A DNA stretch of 64,000 bases. Origin: Roseiarcus sp963751165. Its GTDB lineage: Bacteria > Pseudomonadota > Alphaproteobacteria > Rhizobiales > Beijerinckiaceae. The translations under genes were made by a program, and so were the position numbers. Location: assembly GCA_963751165.1 (NCBI GenBank), contig CAVVTP010000028.1:62001-126000 (forward strand). Reading direction: 5' to 3'. Below, piece by piece: positions 47,881-57,417 of the stretch (its first letter is position 1; every line of letters starts with the position of its first letter). The notes below the pieces were generated by a model. The model was not told the DNA's origin. It worked only from the letters and a program-made list of their open reading frames with translations, and made no database searches.

Positions 47881-48825
47881 GACTGCGTGGGCAGTCAGCG
47901 GGCGGACTCGGAGAGGTTCGCCAATGGGACATTCGAGCGCCTCGCGATCCCAACGCCCGAGATCGGCTGCGGCCCGATAGGCGCCTTGGAGAAACGCCAT
48001 GAGCGTCGCCTCGGGATCGCTCGACGTCCGGACGACCTCGTAGGGCAGCAGGAACTCGCCGAGCTTCTGATCGAAATACGCCCCTTCGGGCGCCGGCTTC
48101 AACTCGGCGAAGCCTTTCGGCGCAGGATAGGCATAGGAGTAGAATGCGGCGAATCTCGTCTGCGGGTCGCCTGGCCAAAATCCCGCCGATGAGACCTCGT
48201 GGCTATAGGCCTCTCGCGCCACATCGTCCGGCAAGCTGGGAACGCCGCCGGGATGGAGCGGGGCGGGACGGCCGGAGAAACGCGTCACCGCGAGATCGAA
48301 GCTTCCCCAGAACAGATGAACCGGACTGACCTTGCCGATGAAGCCCGTGCGGAACCGATGGAAAACGCGGCTGATCGCGGCCAGAGCCCCGTAGAAACGC
48401 TCGACCGCAACGGCGTCGTAGGGCCTCGGCTTCCGGTCCTCGCGGAACGGAACGGCGTCCGGGATTTCGTTGGGTCGACCGTCGAACTCCGGATTTCCGC
48501 CGAGCCACGCGACGGTTTCGATGAAGCGGCCATGAAACTCGGCGACGGACATCGGACCGAGCGGGAACTGCGCAGCTCGTCCGTCCGCCGCTTCGGCTCT
48601 CAGCACATGGGCGCGCAGATCGAAGACGATCTCGATGCCGGCCGCGTCCGGAACCAGAGACGTGGTCAGGCCGCGGGCGTCGACGTACAAGGTCGCGTGC
48701 CACGAATGATTGACCCAGGGCGTTCGGCCGAGCCGGTACTTGCCGACGATCTGCGCATAGAGATGAAGCGCGGAACAGGTCTCGCGCCATGCTTCGTACG
48801 GAATGTCGGGCCAAGGCGCGCTCAT
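47839..48825 (-). CDS. DUF5996 family protein
   Basis: A 328-residue protein recognised as DUF5996 by WPDIPYEAWRETCSALHLYA near the start, RTPWVNHSWHATLYVDARGL, and SPVHLFWGSFDLAVTRFSGR. Function unknown. The last ten or so residues are encoded by a dispersed repeat, so the native C-terminus has probably been replaced or extended. A ribosome binding site AGGAGGAA precedes the ATG at 48825. It stands alone. Confidence 0.88.
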   Translation of the reverse strand: MSAPWPDIPYEAWRETCSALHLYAQIVGKYRLGRTPWVNHSWHATLYVDARGLTTSLVPDAAGIEIVFDLRAHVLRAEAADGRAAQFPLGPMSVAEFHGRFIETVAWLGGNPEFDGRPNEIPDAVPFREDRKPRPYDAVAVERFYGALAAISRVFHRFRTGFIGKVSPVHLFWGSFDLAVTRFSGRPAPLHPGGVPSLPDDVAREAYSHEVSSAGFWPGDPQTRFAAFYSYAYPAPKGFAELKPAPEGAYFDQKLGEFLLPYEVVRTSSDPEATLMAFLQGAYRAAADLGRWDREALECPIGEPLRVRPLTAHAVSERSDATKQSEGS

Positions 48826-48961
48826 CCATGTTCCTCCTGGCTTGCGCTCGAAGCCTTCGCGGCCTTTTGGTCCTGCGAAGGATGACGCCGCGAAGGGAAC
48901 TTCGATTTTGGCTCAACGTTTCGACCCGGACAACCACAAGCTGATCGCAGGAACGGGCCAG

Positions 48962-49191
48962 ATGGCGGACGACAATTCGAAGCGCGACGCCGATCCAAAC
49001 TCGAACATCGAGAAGGACCCGGACGACTGGGTTTCCGGCGGCGATCCAATGACCGGGCGCAAGCTTCCTATCTCGAGACTCTTTCGGAGGAAGCCCACCA
49101 GCCCGACGCCTATTCTCCGAACCTGAGCAAGGCCGAAGCCAGCAAGCGGATCGACGCCCTGAAGCAGCTGCTCAAGACACCCGACCGGTGA
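48962..49191 (+). pseudogene. DUF3072 family small protein, frameshifted
   Basis: The first frame gives NIEKDPDDWVSGGDPMTG; a G missing from the run at 49054-49056 shifts it. Restoring the G gives AQASYLETLSEEAHQPDAYS and SKAEASKRIDALKQLLK to the stop at 49191, exactly the DUF3072 pattern (about 76 residues). These small soluble proteins are common in rhizobia and of unknown function. A TTG at 48908 is an alternative start. Confidence 0.75.
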
Positions 49192-49435
49192 GCCATCGCG
49201 GCGCCTTAGTCCCTTCTCAGCGGCTCTCCCGCTGCACGGGTCGCGGGGGAAATGAAGGTCAAAAGCTCACTGCGCTATATAACACGTTTTGTTGGTCTTT
49301 TTTTGCTGTCAGCACTCTCGCGAAGGGCCAAAATCAGGACGACCCTAAAAGGGGGTCCAAGCGCCTGAAATTGTTGAGACCTGACGCTAAATTTGGCGCT
49401 AAACCGGCTTCAAGGCGTCAGACCGCCCTCCTCGG

Positions 49436-50026
49436 CTAAGGCTGATGCCCGCGGATCCGTCCCCGCCGCATCGCGACGATCTCGGCCAAAATCGACAGCG
49501 CATTCTCCTCGGGCCCGATCGCGCCGATGTCGAGCCCGGCCGGAGAGCGCAGCGCGCGCGGCCTTCAGCATCTCGGCTTTCAGACGGCTCCCGAAAAAGG
49601 CGACATAGCGGGCGTCGGTCGCGAGCGCCGCGTGCAGCGCCTTCTCATCGCCGCGACTCTGGGTCGAGACGACGATGTACCGCTCGCCGTAAAGGAGACC
49701 GCGCCGTCGAACACTTTGGTGTAATGCGCGTCCGCGTGGACCGCGACAATCATTTCAACCGGCAGATGATGGACGAGGCCGCTGCGCTCCACCGGGATGT
49801 GGGTGGCAGGCCGGCGTGGGGAAGAGCCGGCGCCGCTCAGCGGCGAAAACGTGCCGAAACCCGCGTCCATAGCTGCGGCGGGCGCAGCGACCGGGTCTGC
49901 CCGCGGTAAAGCGGGGGCTACGACTGACTCGGCTTCGGCGCCTCGAGGGCCAGCCTCAGGCAGGAGGAGCAACAGAAATCCGCCCGACACCAGGAACGCG
50001 ACATGCCGCTGGACAAAGCCGCTCAA
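49436..50026 (-). pseudogene. Fused remnant: LytTR-type regulator plus XdhC/CoxI C-terminus
   Basis: From 50026 the frame reads a hydrophobic segment (HVAFLVSGGFLLLLLPEAG), a Pro/Ala linker and RRPATHIPVERSGLVHHLPV followed by VAVHADAHYTKVFDG, which is the start of a LytTR DNA-binding domain of the type found in carbon monoxide dehydrogenase regulators. At about 49690 the frame changes to an XdhC-family C-terminus: LLYGERYIVVSTQSRGDEKA, YVAFFGSRLKAEML, then, after another frame change near 49560, SPAGLDIGAIGPEENALSIL and AEIVAMRR to 49436. Internal deletion joined two genes. No intact cox or xdh genes are in the window. Confidence 0.7.
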
Positions 50027-50089
50027 GGACCGCCAAATCTCGGTCGATCATCCTATCACTAGGGATTATCAGGGAGGTCGCGAAGCCGC

Positions 50090-50578
50090 TCAACCGGCGC
50101 CGCGGCGAGGGAACTGGGAGCGGTCCGGCTTCAGGTCGAGAAGCGGCGTCCCGTCGACGCAGTCGAGTCCTCTGACATTGAGCACCGATCCCTCGCGACC
50201 GACGAGCGCCACGATTGATGTGCCGATCGGGTTGGGCCTCAAGGGCGAGCGGATGGCGAAAGTCCCCCTGGTGACGCCGTTGTTCCCCGGGCTCTGGCGA
50301 ACGAGGTCCCGGCGGGATTGGTGCAGCCAGTAGAGGACTTCGAGCCGCTCGAAAGCCTCGATGCCGTCGAGTCCCGCGACCCACGACTCGCTGAGCTCGA
50401 TCCGGCAGAGTGGTCCGTCGTGATCCCCGTAATGAGGGCAGTCCCGGCGGGACGTCCAGGGCGTCCTGATGACGCCGATGAACGACAGGATCGCATCGGA
50501 CGGAGCCTTCCACTCGACCGCCACCTCATTGGGACGGATGTCACTCAGCGACTCCGCGGGTTCGCGTCTTCGATCCAT
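50090..50578 (-). CDS. TsaA/TrmO-like tRNA methyltransferase family protein
   Basis: A 162-residue protein of the VirR/TsaA-like beta-barrel family: FIGVIRTPWTSRRDCPHYGD, RLEVLYWLHQSRRDLV and the signature RSPLRPNPIGTSIVALVG with GLDCVDGTPLLDLKP. TrmO uses S-adenosylmethionine to methylate the N6-threonylcarbamoyl-adenosine of tRNA. CAGGAGATC precedes the ATG at 50578; the frame remains open far upstream antisense to another gene, which is not coding. This version is shorter than Escherichia coli TrmO, which has an additional C-terminal domain. Confidence 0.85.
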   Translation of the reverse strand: MDRRREPAESLSDIRPNEVAVEWKAPSDAILSFIGVIRTPWTSRRDCPHYGDHDGPLCRIELSESWVAGLDGIEAFERLEVLYWLHQSRRDLVRQSPGNNGVTRGTFAIRSPLRPNPIGTSIVALVGREGSVLNVRGLDCVDGTPLLDLKPDRSQFPRRGAG

Positions 50579-50713
50579 CTTGATCTCCTGCGCCAGACGG
50601 GCTGGGTTGCATCGCCATGTCGTCGCCCCGCTTGACCCGGGCGCAGACGCCGAATAGCCAGAACACGTTTTCGAACCGGGAGCGAACCGCCCTTTGTCCT
50701 TGACGCCGGCGCC

Positions 50714-51829
50714 ATGTTGATCGCGCTCTTCGCCGCCGCCGCGTTCTCGCTCGGCCGCGTTGCGATCGACTCCGCGGCGTCGCCGTTCGCGCCCCCTCCG
50801 GCGCCGGCGCCGAAGGTCTTGCGCCTTCTCGCTCCTTCCGGCGCCTTCAGTGGGAAAATGTTGAGGGAGTTCGAGCGCGAGAGCGGCTACGCGGTCGCGT
50901 ATGACGCATACGGAGATCCAGGAAGAATCCCTTCGCTGTTGAAGGAGCCCTACGACGTCGTCGTGCTGCCCGGGTCCGCCCTTGCCCGCGCGATCGGGGC
51001 GAAGCAGCTGCGCGCACTCGAAAAGGGTGAGGTTTCGAACGCTCGCCACATCGCGCCGTCGGTTGCGGGCAAGCTCGCATCCTACGATCCGACCGGCAGC
51101 TACGGGCTCGCCTGGGGCTGGTCGGCGACCGGGCTTCTCTACGACGCGCGCAACGCGCCTCGTCTGCTCGGGGGCACGCCCAACTCGTGGGCTGACGCGC
51201 TCGCCCCTGCGGTCTCGCGCAGGCTCGCGTCCTGCGGCGTCGCGCTGCCCGACGCGCGGGACGAAATGTTCATCGCCGCGTGGCGGCTGATGGGCGTCGA
51301 CCCGGCCAGGGTCCGCGAACGCGACGTCAAGGCGGCGGCCGACCTCATTATCCGCGCCCGCGCCGGGGCGCGGCAGCCGGCCTCCCGCGACCCCATCTCG
51401 GCTATCGCCGGGGGCGCGGTCTGCCTGACTTTCGGTGACGCCGCCCAAGCCGACATCGCGACGCGCCGCAGTCATGAGGGCGGGGAGGGATTGGAGATCC
51501 AATTCGCCGAGCCGAGGGAAGGCGGCCCGATCGCGATCGACGCGCTCGCCGAACCCCGCGACACGCCGCATCCGAAAGAGGCGCTGGCGCTGATCAATTT
51601 CCTGCTTCGTCCTTCGATCGTTGCCGAAGCTACTGCGGCCGCCGGTCTCGCCAGCGCGGAAGCGGAGGTGCCGGCTCTGAATTTTCGAGGCCTTTGGCCG
51701 GTCGACGTTTATTATCCGGCCCTCGTTCCAGTCATCGAGAAGGAATGGGCGAGGGTCCGGGCTCCCCAACAGCCCGCGCACGGTCCCGAGGCCAAGCATC
51801 CAAGCAAGCCCTCCAGAAGGAAGCGATGA
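50714..51829 (+). CDS. Extracellular substrate-binding protein (PotD/PotF-like)
   Basis: A 371-residue protein with a short hydrophobic leader (MLIALFAAAAFSLGRVAI). FSGKMLREFERESGYAVAYD, LKEPYDVVVLPGSALARAIG, IAPSVAGKLASYDPTGSYGL and GWSATGLLYDARN follow polyamine-binding proteins. It overlaps the choline sulfatase start as ATGA, so the two are translationally coupled. No permease or ATPase genes are nearby, so it is an orphan binding protein or a sensor. Ligand unknown; a quaternary amine is plausible from the partner. Confidence 0.75.
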   Translation: MLIALFAAAAFSLGRVAIDSAASPFAPPPAPAPKVLRLLAPSGAFSGKMLREFERESGYAVAYDAYGDPGRIPSLLKEPYDVVVLPGSALARAIGAKQLRALEKGEVSNARHIAPSVAGKLASYDPTGSYGLAWGWSATGLLYDARNAPRLLGGTPNSWADALAPAVSRRLASCGVALPDARDEMFIAAWRLMGVDPARVRERDVKAAADLIIRARAGARQPASRDPISAIAGGAVCLTFGDAAQADIATRRSHEGGEGLEIQFAEPREGGPIAIDALAEPRDTPHPKEALALINFLLRPSIVAEATAAAGLASAEAEVPALNFRGLWPVDVYYPALVPVIEKEWARVRAPQQPAHGPEAKHPSKPSRRKR

Positions 51830-53344
51830 CCGCGCGAAGGCCCAATATCCTGATTGTGATGGCTGATCAGATGGCGCCGGCGTTCCTGCCGATATACGGC
51901 CATCCGCTTACCCTCGCGCCAAATATGGAGGCGCTGGCGCAGTGCGGCGTCGTCTTCGAAAGCGCCTATTGTGCAAGTCCGCTCTGTTCGCCGTCGCGGG
52001 CGTCGTTCATGGCGGGCCTGTTGCCGTCGCGCACCCGCGTCTACGACAACGCGGCGGAGTTCTCCGCCGACATTCCGACTTTCGCTCATCACCTCAGGCT
52101 GCGCGGATACAGGACCGTTCTTACCGGCAAGATGCATTTTTGCGGCCCCGACCAGTTGCACGGCTTCGAGGAGCGGCTCACGACTGACATCTATCCAGCC
52201 GACTACGGCTGGACGCCCGACTGGGACCATCCGCACGAGCGGCCGAGTTGGTACCACAACATGAGTTCGGTCGCTCAGGCCGGCGTCTGCCTGCGCACGA
52301 ACCAGCTCGACTTTGACGACGAAGTCGCCTTCACTGCCGAGCGCGCGATCTTCGACTTTGCCCGTTCGAACGACAGGCGACCCTTCCTTCTCGTCGCCTC
52401 CTTCACCCATCCGCACGACCCGTTCGCGGTGCCCCGGCGCTATTGGGACCTCTATCGCGAGGAAGATATTGAAATGCCCTCGCCGGCGCCGGCGTCGATC
52501 GATCCCCATTCGCGCCGGCTGCGCCATGTCTGCGCGATGGACGCCGAGCCCATGTCCGAGACCCAGGTCCGCAACGCGCGTCGCGCCTATTTTGGCGCGA
52601 TCTCCTACGTCGACGACAATCTCGGCCGCCTGACCGAAGCGCTGCGCTCGAGCGGGCTCGGCGAGGATACGATCGTGATCCTCGTCAGCGACCACGGCGA
52701 GATGCTCGGCGAGCGCGGACTCTGGTACAAGATGAGCTTCTTCGAGGGCGCGAGCCGCGTGCCGCTCGTCGTCGCGAGCCCGGGCCGGTTCTCGCCCGAC
52801 CCGCATTGCGGCGAGCGTGTCGCTCGTGGACCTTCTTCCAACGCTGGTCGACTTCGCTGGCGGCGACGCGGGTGCACTCGGCCCGTCAATCGACGGACGC
52901 AGTCTCGTTCCTCACCTCGTAGGGGGTCGGGGCCACGACGAGGCGATCGGCGAATATCTGGCCGAAGGCGCAATCGCGCCGATGGTCATGATCCGCCGCG
53001 GCGGCATGAAATTCATCCACTCGCCGTCCGACCCCGATCAGCTCTATGACCTTCGCCACGATCCGGGCGAGCAGGACAATCTTGCCGGAAGCCCAAGCCA
53101 TGCGGCAGGGATCGCGGAATTCCGAGCGGAGATCGCCCGCCGCTGGAACCTCGCCGCGCTCGACGCCGAGGTGCGCGCCAGTCAGCGCCGTCGCCGGCTG
53201 GTCGACGCGGCGCTGACGAAGGGCGATATTCGCGCTTGGGACTTCCAGCCGTTCCGCGATGCGGCGAAACAGTACATGCGCAACAATATGGACCTCGACG
53301 ATCTCGAAGCGGTCGCCCGCTTTCCGCGCGTCGCTCGCGAATAA
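51826..53344 (+). pseudogene. betC: Choline sulfatase, frameshifted
   Basis: Choline sulfatase releases choline and sulfate from choline O-sulfate. RRPNILIVMADQMAPAFLPI, the formylglycine motif CSPSR, DNAAEFSADIPTFAHHLR, GKMHFCGPDQLHGFEERLTT and ILVSDHGEMLGERGLWYK are typical BetC. An extra base near 52799-52801 shifts the frame; skipping it gives RIAASVSLVDLLPTLVDFAG and FIHSPSDPDQLYDLRHDPGE to 53344. Restored length is about 505 residues. It starts within the stop of the binding-protein gene. The cluster suggests uptake and hydrolysis of choline sulfate as osmolyte or sulfur source. Confidence 0.9.
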
Positions 53345-53498
53345 ACGACAACGGGTCTTGCCGGCGCGGCTGCGCTGCTCGGGCCGGATCTTTTTGACCG
53401 ACGCGGTTTAACCTTCGGGCGAAGCTCGCCATCCTCGCGCAGGCGTTCGCCTCTTCCGGTATCCGACTGCCGCAAGCTCCGACTTCCGAGAGCGAAGA

Positions 53499-53819
53499 GT
53501 GATTCCGGACTCCCAATTGACCCGAAGCCGCGTTAACCTCCTGTTGATATCTCTCAGCAGAGTGCCCGCCGTGGCGATTCAGAGGAAGAAGCCGGTCGAT
53601 GTGGCTCAGCGCGTCGCAAGGCGCCGCGAGAAACGCAGCGTGGACACTGCTTGGCGGCGGGAGACTTTTCGCCTGCCGCGGCTCGAGGCGCGCGCCAAGG
53701 CGCGCGAGTGGTTCGAGCTTTATCCCAAGGCGGCCTACATGACGGAGGTCGAATCCTGGCGGGAGCTCGGCGACGACGAGATCGAGTTCGTGATGCGCCG
53801 CCTCCCGACCGCAGATTGA
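53499..53819 (+). CDS. Small basic hypothetical protein
   Basis: A protein of 106 residues if started at 53499, or 82 from the GTG at 53571, which begins the Arg/Lys-rich section PVDVAQRVARRREKRSVDTA. The C-terminus KAREWFELYPKAAYMTEVES and EIEFVMRRLPTAD has the regular look of a conserved rhizobial protein, but no family was recognised. No strong ribosome binding site is seen for either start. It lies between the sulfatase and the convergent gshA. Confidence 0.55.
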   Translation: MIPDSQLTRSRVNLLLISLSRVPAVAIQRKKPVDVAQRVARRREKRSVDTAWRRETFRLPRLEARAKAREWFELYPKAAYMTEVESWRELGDDEIEFVMRRLPTAD

Positions 53820-53851
53820 CTGCTGGCTAGATCTGCCAACGCGACGTCCTG

Positions 53852-55222
53852 TTAGAACGCCGCCTCCGCAAAGGCAGGATCTACCCGCCGCCCCCACGAG
53901 CCTTCATAACACTCGATCCACTCATGCGCGGGCGATCGCCCACTTTCGGCAATCGCCTCGAGAGGGCGGAGCCAGATCGTTTCGTCCTCGCCCTTGTCGT
54001 TCCGCCGCGCTCGCCGCTCGAGGCCGCCGCGTGAAATCGCCAGCATGTCGAGCGCGACCGAGCGAAGGTCGCGGCCGCGGACCTTGATCGCCAGCCCGAG
54101 GCGCGGCGCCTCGTCGCGCAGCCTCTGCCGGTCCTCGGCGCTCCAGCCGCTGATGAGATCCTGAGCCGCGGAGAGCGCGGCCGAATCGTAGTAGAGGCCG
54201 ATCATCAGGGCTGACATCGCTACGATCCGGTCGGGCGGCCCGACATCCGCGCCTCGCATCTCGAGATATCGCTTGAGCCGCACTTCGGGAAAGATCGTCG
54301 ACAAATGGTTCTCCCAATCGGCCATCGTGGCTCTCTCGCCGGGGGCGGCGGAAAGCTTGCCGGTGAGCAAGTCTCGAAAACTCTCGCCGGCGACGTCGAT
54401 ATAGGTCGAACCGCGCTTGAGGAAATAGAGGGGCACGTCGAGCGCATAGTCGACATAGCGCTCGAACCCCATGCCCGGCTCGAAGGCGAACGGCAGCGTT
54501 CCGGTGCGGTCCGGATCGGTGTGGCGCCAGATCTCCGAGCGCATGGAAAGAAAGCCATTGAGTTTGCCTTCGGTAAAGGGCGAATTGGCGAAGAGCGCGG
54601 TAATCGCCGGCTGCAACGCGAGCCCCACCCGAAGCTTCGACACCATGTCGCTCTCGTCACGGTAGTCGAGATTGGCTTGGACAGTCGCGGTGCGGAACAT
54701 CATGTCGAGGCCGCGCGTCCCCACTTTTGGCATATAGCGCCGCATGATGTCGTAGCGGCTTTTTGGCATGACGGGGGTTTCGGCCAACGTCCACTTCGGG
54801 CTCATCCCGAGCGATAGGGCGGAGATCCCGAGGGGCTCGGCGACCGATTTGAAAGCCTCGATATGGCGTTCAAGTTCGGCGGCCGTTTCGTGCGCCGTAT
54901 CGAGCGGGGCGCCCGACAGCTCGAATTGCCCTCCCGGCTCAAGCGAAATGGCCGCGCCGCTCTCGCTGTCGTACAGTCCAATCAGATGACCGGCGTCCTC
55001 GATGCGGTCCCAGCCGAGCCGCGCGTTCATCCCGGCAAGCAGCGCGCCAACCCCGCGTTCGCCCGCGTAAGGAACAGGCGACAGGCCGGATCGATAAAAC
55101 AGGATCTTCTCATGCTCGGCGCCAACTCGAAAGGGGCCGGACGGCTTGCACCCCTTTTCGAACCAGGCGGCCAGCGCATCGCGCGATTCGATAATTGCAC
55201 CGTCGACGACGTCGCGAGCCAT
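53852..55222 (-). CDS. gshA: Glutamate-cysteine ligase
   Basis: First enzyme of glutathione synthesis, of the plant/alphaproteobacterial GCS2 type. GPFRVGAEHEKILFYRSG, GLYDSESGAAISLEPGGQFE, SALSLGMSPKWTLAETPVMP, RGLDMMFRTATVQANLDY and FLSMRSEIWRHTDPDRTG are highly characteristic. The ATG at 55222 gives 456 residues, the normal length for alphaproteobacteria; an upstream in-frame start adds nine residues. The gene is divergent from ispH by about 250 bases. Confidence 0.95.
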   Translation of the reverse strand: MARDVVDGAIIESRDALAAWFEKGCKPSGPFRVGAEHEKILFYRSGLSPVPYAGERGVGALLAGMNARLGWDRIEDAGHLIGLYDSESGAAISLEPGGQFELSGAPLDTAHETAAELERHIEAFKSVAEPLGISALSLGMSPKWTLAETPVMPKSRYDIMRRYMPKVGTRGLDMMFRTATVQANLDYRDESDMVSKLRVGLALQPAITALFANSPFTEGKLNGFLSMRSEIWRHTDPDRTGTLPFAFEPGMGFERYVDYALDVPLYFLKRGSTYIDVAGESFRDLLTGKLSAAPGERATMADWENHLSTIFPEVRLKRYLEMRGADVGPPDRIVAMSALMIGLYYDSAALSAAQDLISGWSAEDRQRLRDEAPRLGLAIKVRGRDLRSVALDMLAISRGGLERRARRNDKGEDETIWLRPLEAIAESGRSPAHEWIECYEGSWGRRVDPAFAEAAF

Positions 55223-55475
55223 AAAGCCTGGCGTCCTTGCGGCCGGCAAGCCGGCGGATGGCGGCTAGATAGGCGGCGCGGCGGGACAATGCAAATGAAC
55301 GACCAGAGGCTTAGCGTAAGGGCATATTTTGGCGCCCATGCTTTTGAGAGAATGCGTTCCGGGAGAGCAGAGGACACGATGGGGACTGAATTGTCCCTCT
55401 CAGGGCTGAGCCCCCTTCACCAAACCGGACCGCGCCCTTGACTCCCCTCTCGCGCCCTTCCAAGGCTGACTTCGC

Positions 55476-56447
55476 ATGTTCGAGTCCGCGCATACGCTCG
55501 CCAAACCCCGCCTCCGCGTTATCCTCTGCGCGCCGCGCGGCTTCTGCGCCGGCGTCGTGCGGGCGATCGACATTGTGGAGCGGGCGCTCCAGCTCTACGG
55601 ACCGCCTGTGTATGTCCGGCACGAGATCGTCCACAACAGGTTCGTCGTCGAGCAGCTCGAGGCCAAGGGCGTCGTGTTCGTCCAGGAGCTCGAGGAGGCG
55701 CCCGCGGGCGCGCATCCCGTCATTTTCTCCGCTCATGGCGTCGCCAAGTCGGTGCCGAAGGAGGCCGAGGCCCGCAATCTTTTCACCATCGACGCGACCT
55801 GCCCACTTGTGACGAAAATCCATCGCGAGGCGCAAGCACATTTCAGGCGTGGGCGGCGCATCGTTCTGATCGGCCATGCCGGCCATCCGGAAGTGATCGG
55901 CACGATGGGCCAATTGCCGCCGGGCGCAGTGACGCTGGTGAGCTCGATCGAAGACGTCGACCAGCTTCCCGCCGACGACGGACGGCCGATCGCCTATGCG
56001 ACCCAGACAACCCTTTCGGTCGACGACACGCACGAGATCGTCAGCGCGCTGAAGCGCCGCTTCCCTTCGATCCATGAGCCGCCGATGGGCGACATCTGCT
56101 ACGCGACGACCAACCGTCAGGAGGCGGTCAAGACCGCGGCGCGGCAGGTCGAGGCGGTGATCGTGGTCGGCGCGGCCAATTCATCGAATTCCCAGCGCCT
56201 ACGCGAAGTCGCGGAGCGCGAGGGTTGCGCAGCACAACTCGTGGCCGACGAGCACGGCATCGACTGGAAAGCTCTGCAGAACGTCGGCTCGGTCGCCGTC
56301 ACCGCAGGGGCCTCGGCCCCGGAAGCCTTGGTCGAGCGCATCCTCGCAGCCCTGAACGCGCGTTACGACGTCGCACTCGAGATTTTGACGACCGCAAGCG
56401 AGTCGATGGCCTTCCCGCTGCCGCGCGTTCTGCGCGAGACGGTATGA
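55476..56447 (+). CDS. ispH: 4-hydroxy-3-methylbut-2-enyl diphosphate reductase
   Basis: The last step of the MEP isoprenoid pathway, giving IPP and DMAPP. The three cluster-binding cysteines are in RGFCAGVVRAI, DATCPLVTKIH and GDICYATTNRQEAV; the catalytic Glu lies near YVRHEIVHN. VGAANSSNSQRLREVAE and VAVTAGASAPE complete the family pattern. 323 residues, normal length. It is transcribed toward rpmI with a hairpin terminator between. Confidence 0.96.
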   Translation: MFESAHTLAKPRLRVILCAPRGFCAGVVRAIDIVERALQLYGPPVYVRHEIVHNRFVVEQLEAKGVVFVQELEEAPAGAHPVIFSAHGVAKSVPKEAEARNLFTIDATCPLVTKIHREAQAHFRRGRRIVLIGHAGHPEVIGTMGQLPPGAVTLVSSIEDVDQLPADDGRPIAYATQTTLSVDDTHEIVSALKRRFPSIHEPPMGDICYATTNRQEAVKTAARQVEAVIVVGAANSSNSQRLREVAEREGCAAQLVADEHGIDWKALQNVGSVAVTAGASAPEALVERILAALNARYDVALEILTTASESMAFPLPRVLRETV

Positions 56448-56576
56448 GTTCGTCGGCGAGTGTCTGCCAGGCCGCGACCGCGCCCGAGGGTCGCGTCACT
56501 TGTCCCTCCCCTGAAAACCCACGAACCGCGCCCCTTGCGCTCCGCCCCCCTTTCGCGTATCAGGCGGCCCTTCAGA

Positions 56577-56611
56577 ACCGCCCGGCCGGAAGGGCTGCCG
56601 TGGCGGTCCTT
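56577..56611 (+). terminator. Intrinsic terminator between ispH and rpmI
   Basis: ACCGCC (56577-56582) plus CGGC pair with GCCG (56597-56600) plus GGCGGT (56602-56607), with one bulged base, followed by CCTTTTC. It lies 130 bases after ispH and 75 before rpmI. It could instead be part of an rpmI-rplT leader where L20 represses translation; that alternative is untested. Confidence 0.6.
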
Positions 56612-56685
56612 TTCGCTCATTCCGACGCGAACGGGATTCTCGTCCCGCTGACATCCCAATAGGGCGGTAAGCCCGGGAGAGCCGA

Positions 56686-56886
56686 ATGCCCAAGTTGAAG
56701 ACGAAATCGGGCGCGAAAAAGCGCTTCAAGATCACCGGGACCGGCAAGGTCGTCTACGCCCAGCGGGGCAAGCGTCACGGTATGATCAAACGCACGACCA
56801 AGCAGATCCGCAATCTGCGCGGAACGGCCATCCTGTTCAAGACCGACGGCGACAACGTCAAGAAGTACTTCCTGCCGAACGGCTGA
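56686..56886 (+). CDS. rpmI: 50S ribosomal protein L35
   Basis: A 66-residue basic ribosomal protein, MPKLKTKSGAKKRFKITGTG, with KRHGMIKRTTKQIRNLRGT, an unmistakable L35. It lies 25 bases before rplT, the universal rpmI-rplT order. infC, which often precedes it, is not in this window. Confidence 0.98.
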   Translation: MPKLKTKSGAKKRFKITGTGKVVYAQRGKRHGMIKRTTKQIRNLRGTAILFKTDGDNVKKYFLPNG

Positions 56887-56911
56887 CCCCCTTTTCCCGG
56901 AGTTTTGAACG

Positions 56912-57277
56912 ATGTCACGCGTCAAGCGAGGCGTAACCTCCCACGCCAAGCACAAGAAGGTTCTCAAAGCCGCCAAAGGCTATTTCGGCCGCCGCAAGAA
57001 CACGATCCGCGCCGCCAAGGCTGCGGTCGACAAATCGATGCAGTACGCCTACCGCGACCGCAAGAACCGCAAGCGCGAGTTCCGCGCTTTGTGGATCCAG
57101 CGGATCAACGCGGCGGTGCGCGAGCACGGCCTGACCTACAGTCGGTTCATTTCCGCCCTCGCGACGGCCGGTATCGAGGTCGATCGGAAGGTGCTTTCCG
57201 AGCTCGCCATCGTTGAGCCCGCGGCCTTCGCCGCGATCGTCGAACAGGCCAAGGGCCATCTGCCCAGGGCGGCGTAA
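56912..57277 (+). CDS. rplT: 50S ribosomal protein L20
   Basis: A 121-residue protein with MSRVKRGVTSHAKHKKVLKA, GYFGRRKNTIRAAKAAVDKS and RKREFRALWIQRINAAVREH, the standard L20. It binds 23S rRNA early in assembly and can repress its own operon. It is followed by REP-like hairpins and then pheS. Confidence 0.98.
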   Translation: MSRVKRGVTSHAKHKKVLKAAKGYFGRRKNTIRAAKAAVDKSMQYAYRDRKNRKREFRALWIQRINAAVREHGLTYSRFISALATAGIEVDRKVLSELAIVEPAAFAAIVEQAKGHLPRAA

Positions 57278-57278
57278 T

Positions 57279-57382
57279 CTCCTCTCCCGTTCGCGGAAGA
57301 GACCCGTGTAAGCGCGAGCGCGCCTTCGCTACCTTGTGAAACACCGGCGCTTCGCGCCGCCTTCTCCTGCAGCGGGAGAAGG
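57279..57382. repeat. REP-like hairpins between rplT and pheS
   Basis: Three stem-loops lie in the rplT-pheS gap: CTCTCCCG with CGGAAGAG (one mismatch, about 57282-57301), GGCGC with GCGCC (57346-57358), and CTTCTCC (57361-57367) with GGAGAAG (57375-57381). The first resembles the hairpin at 14618-14641. They may attenuate or stabilise the transcript between ribosomal and tRNA synthetase genes. Confidence 0.55.
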
Positions 57383-57417
57383 ACCCGGGCGGCGGCGCCT
57401 TCAATTCAGGCACGCTC

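Noticed and set aside
50579..51799. Long upstream extension of the TrmO-like frame on the minus strand
   Set aside because: It is antisense to the binding-protein gene at 50714; the good ribosome binding site and family start are at 50578.
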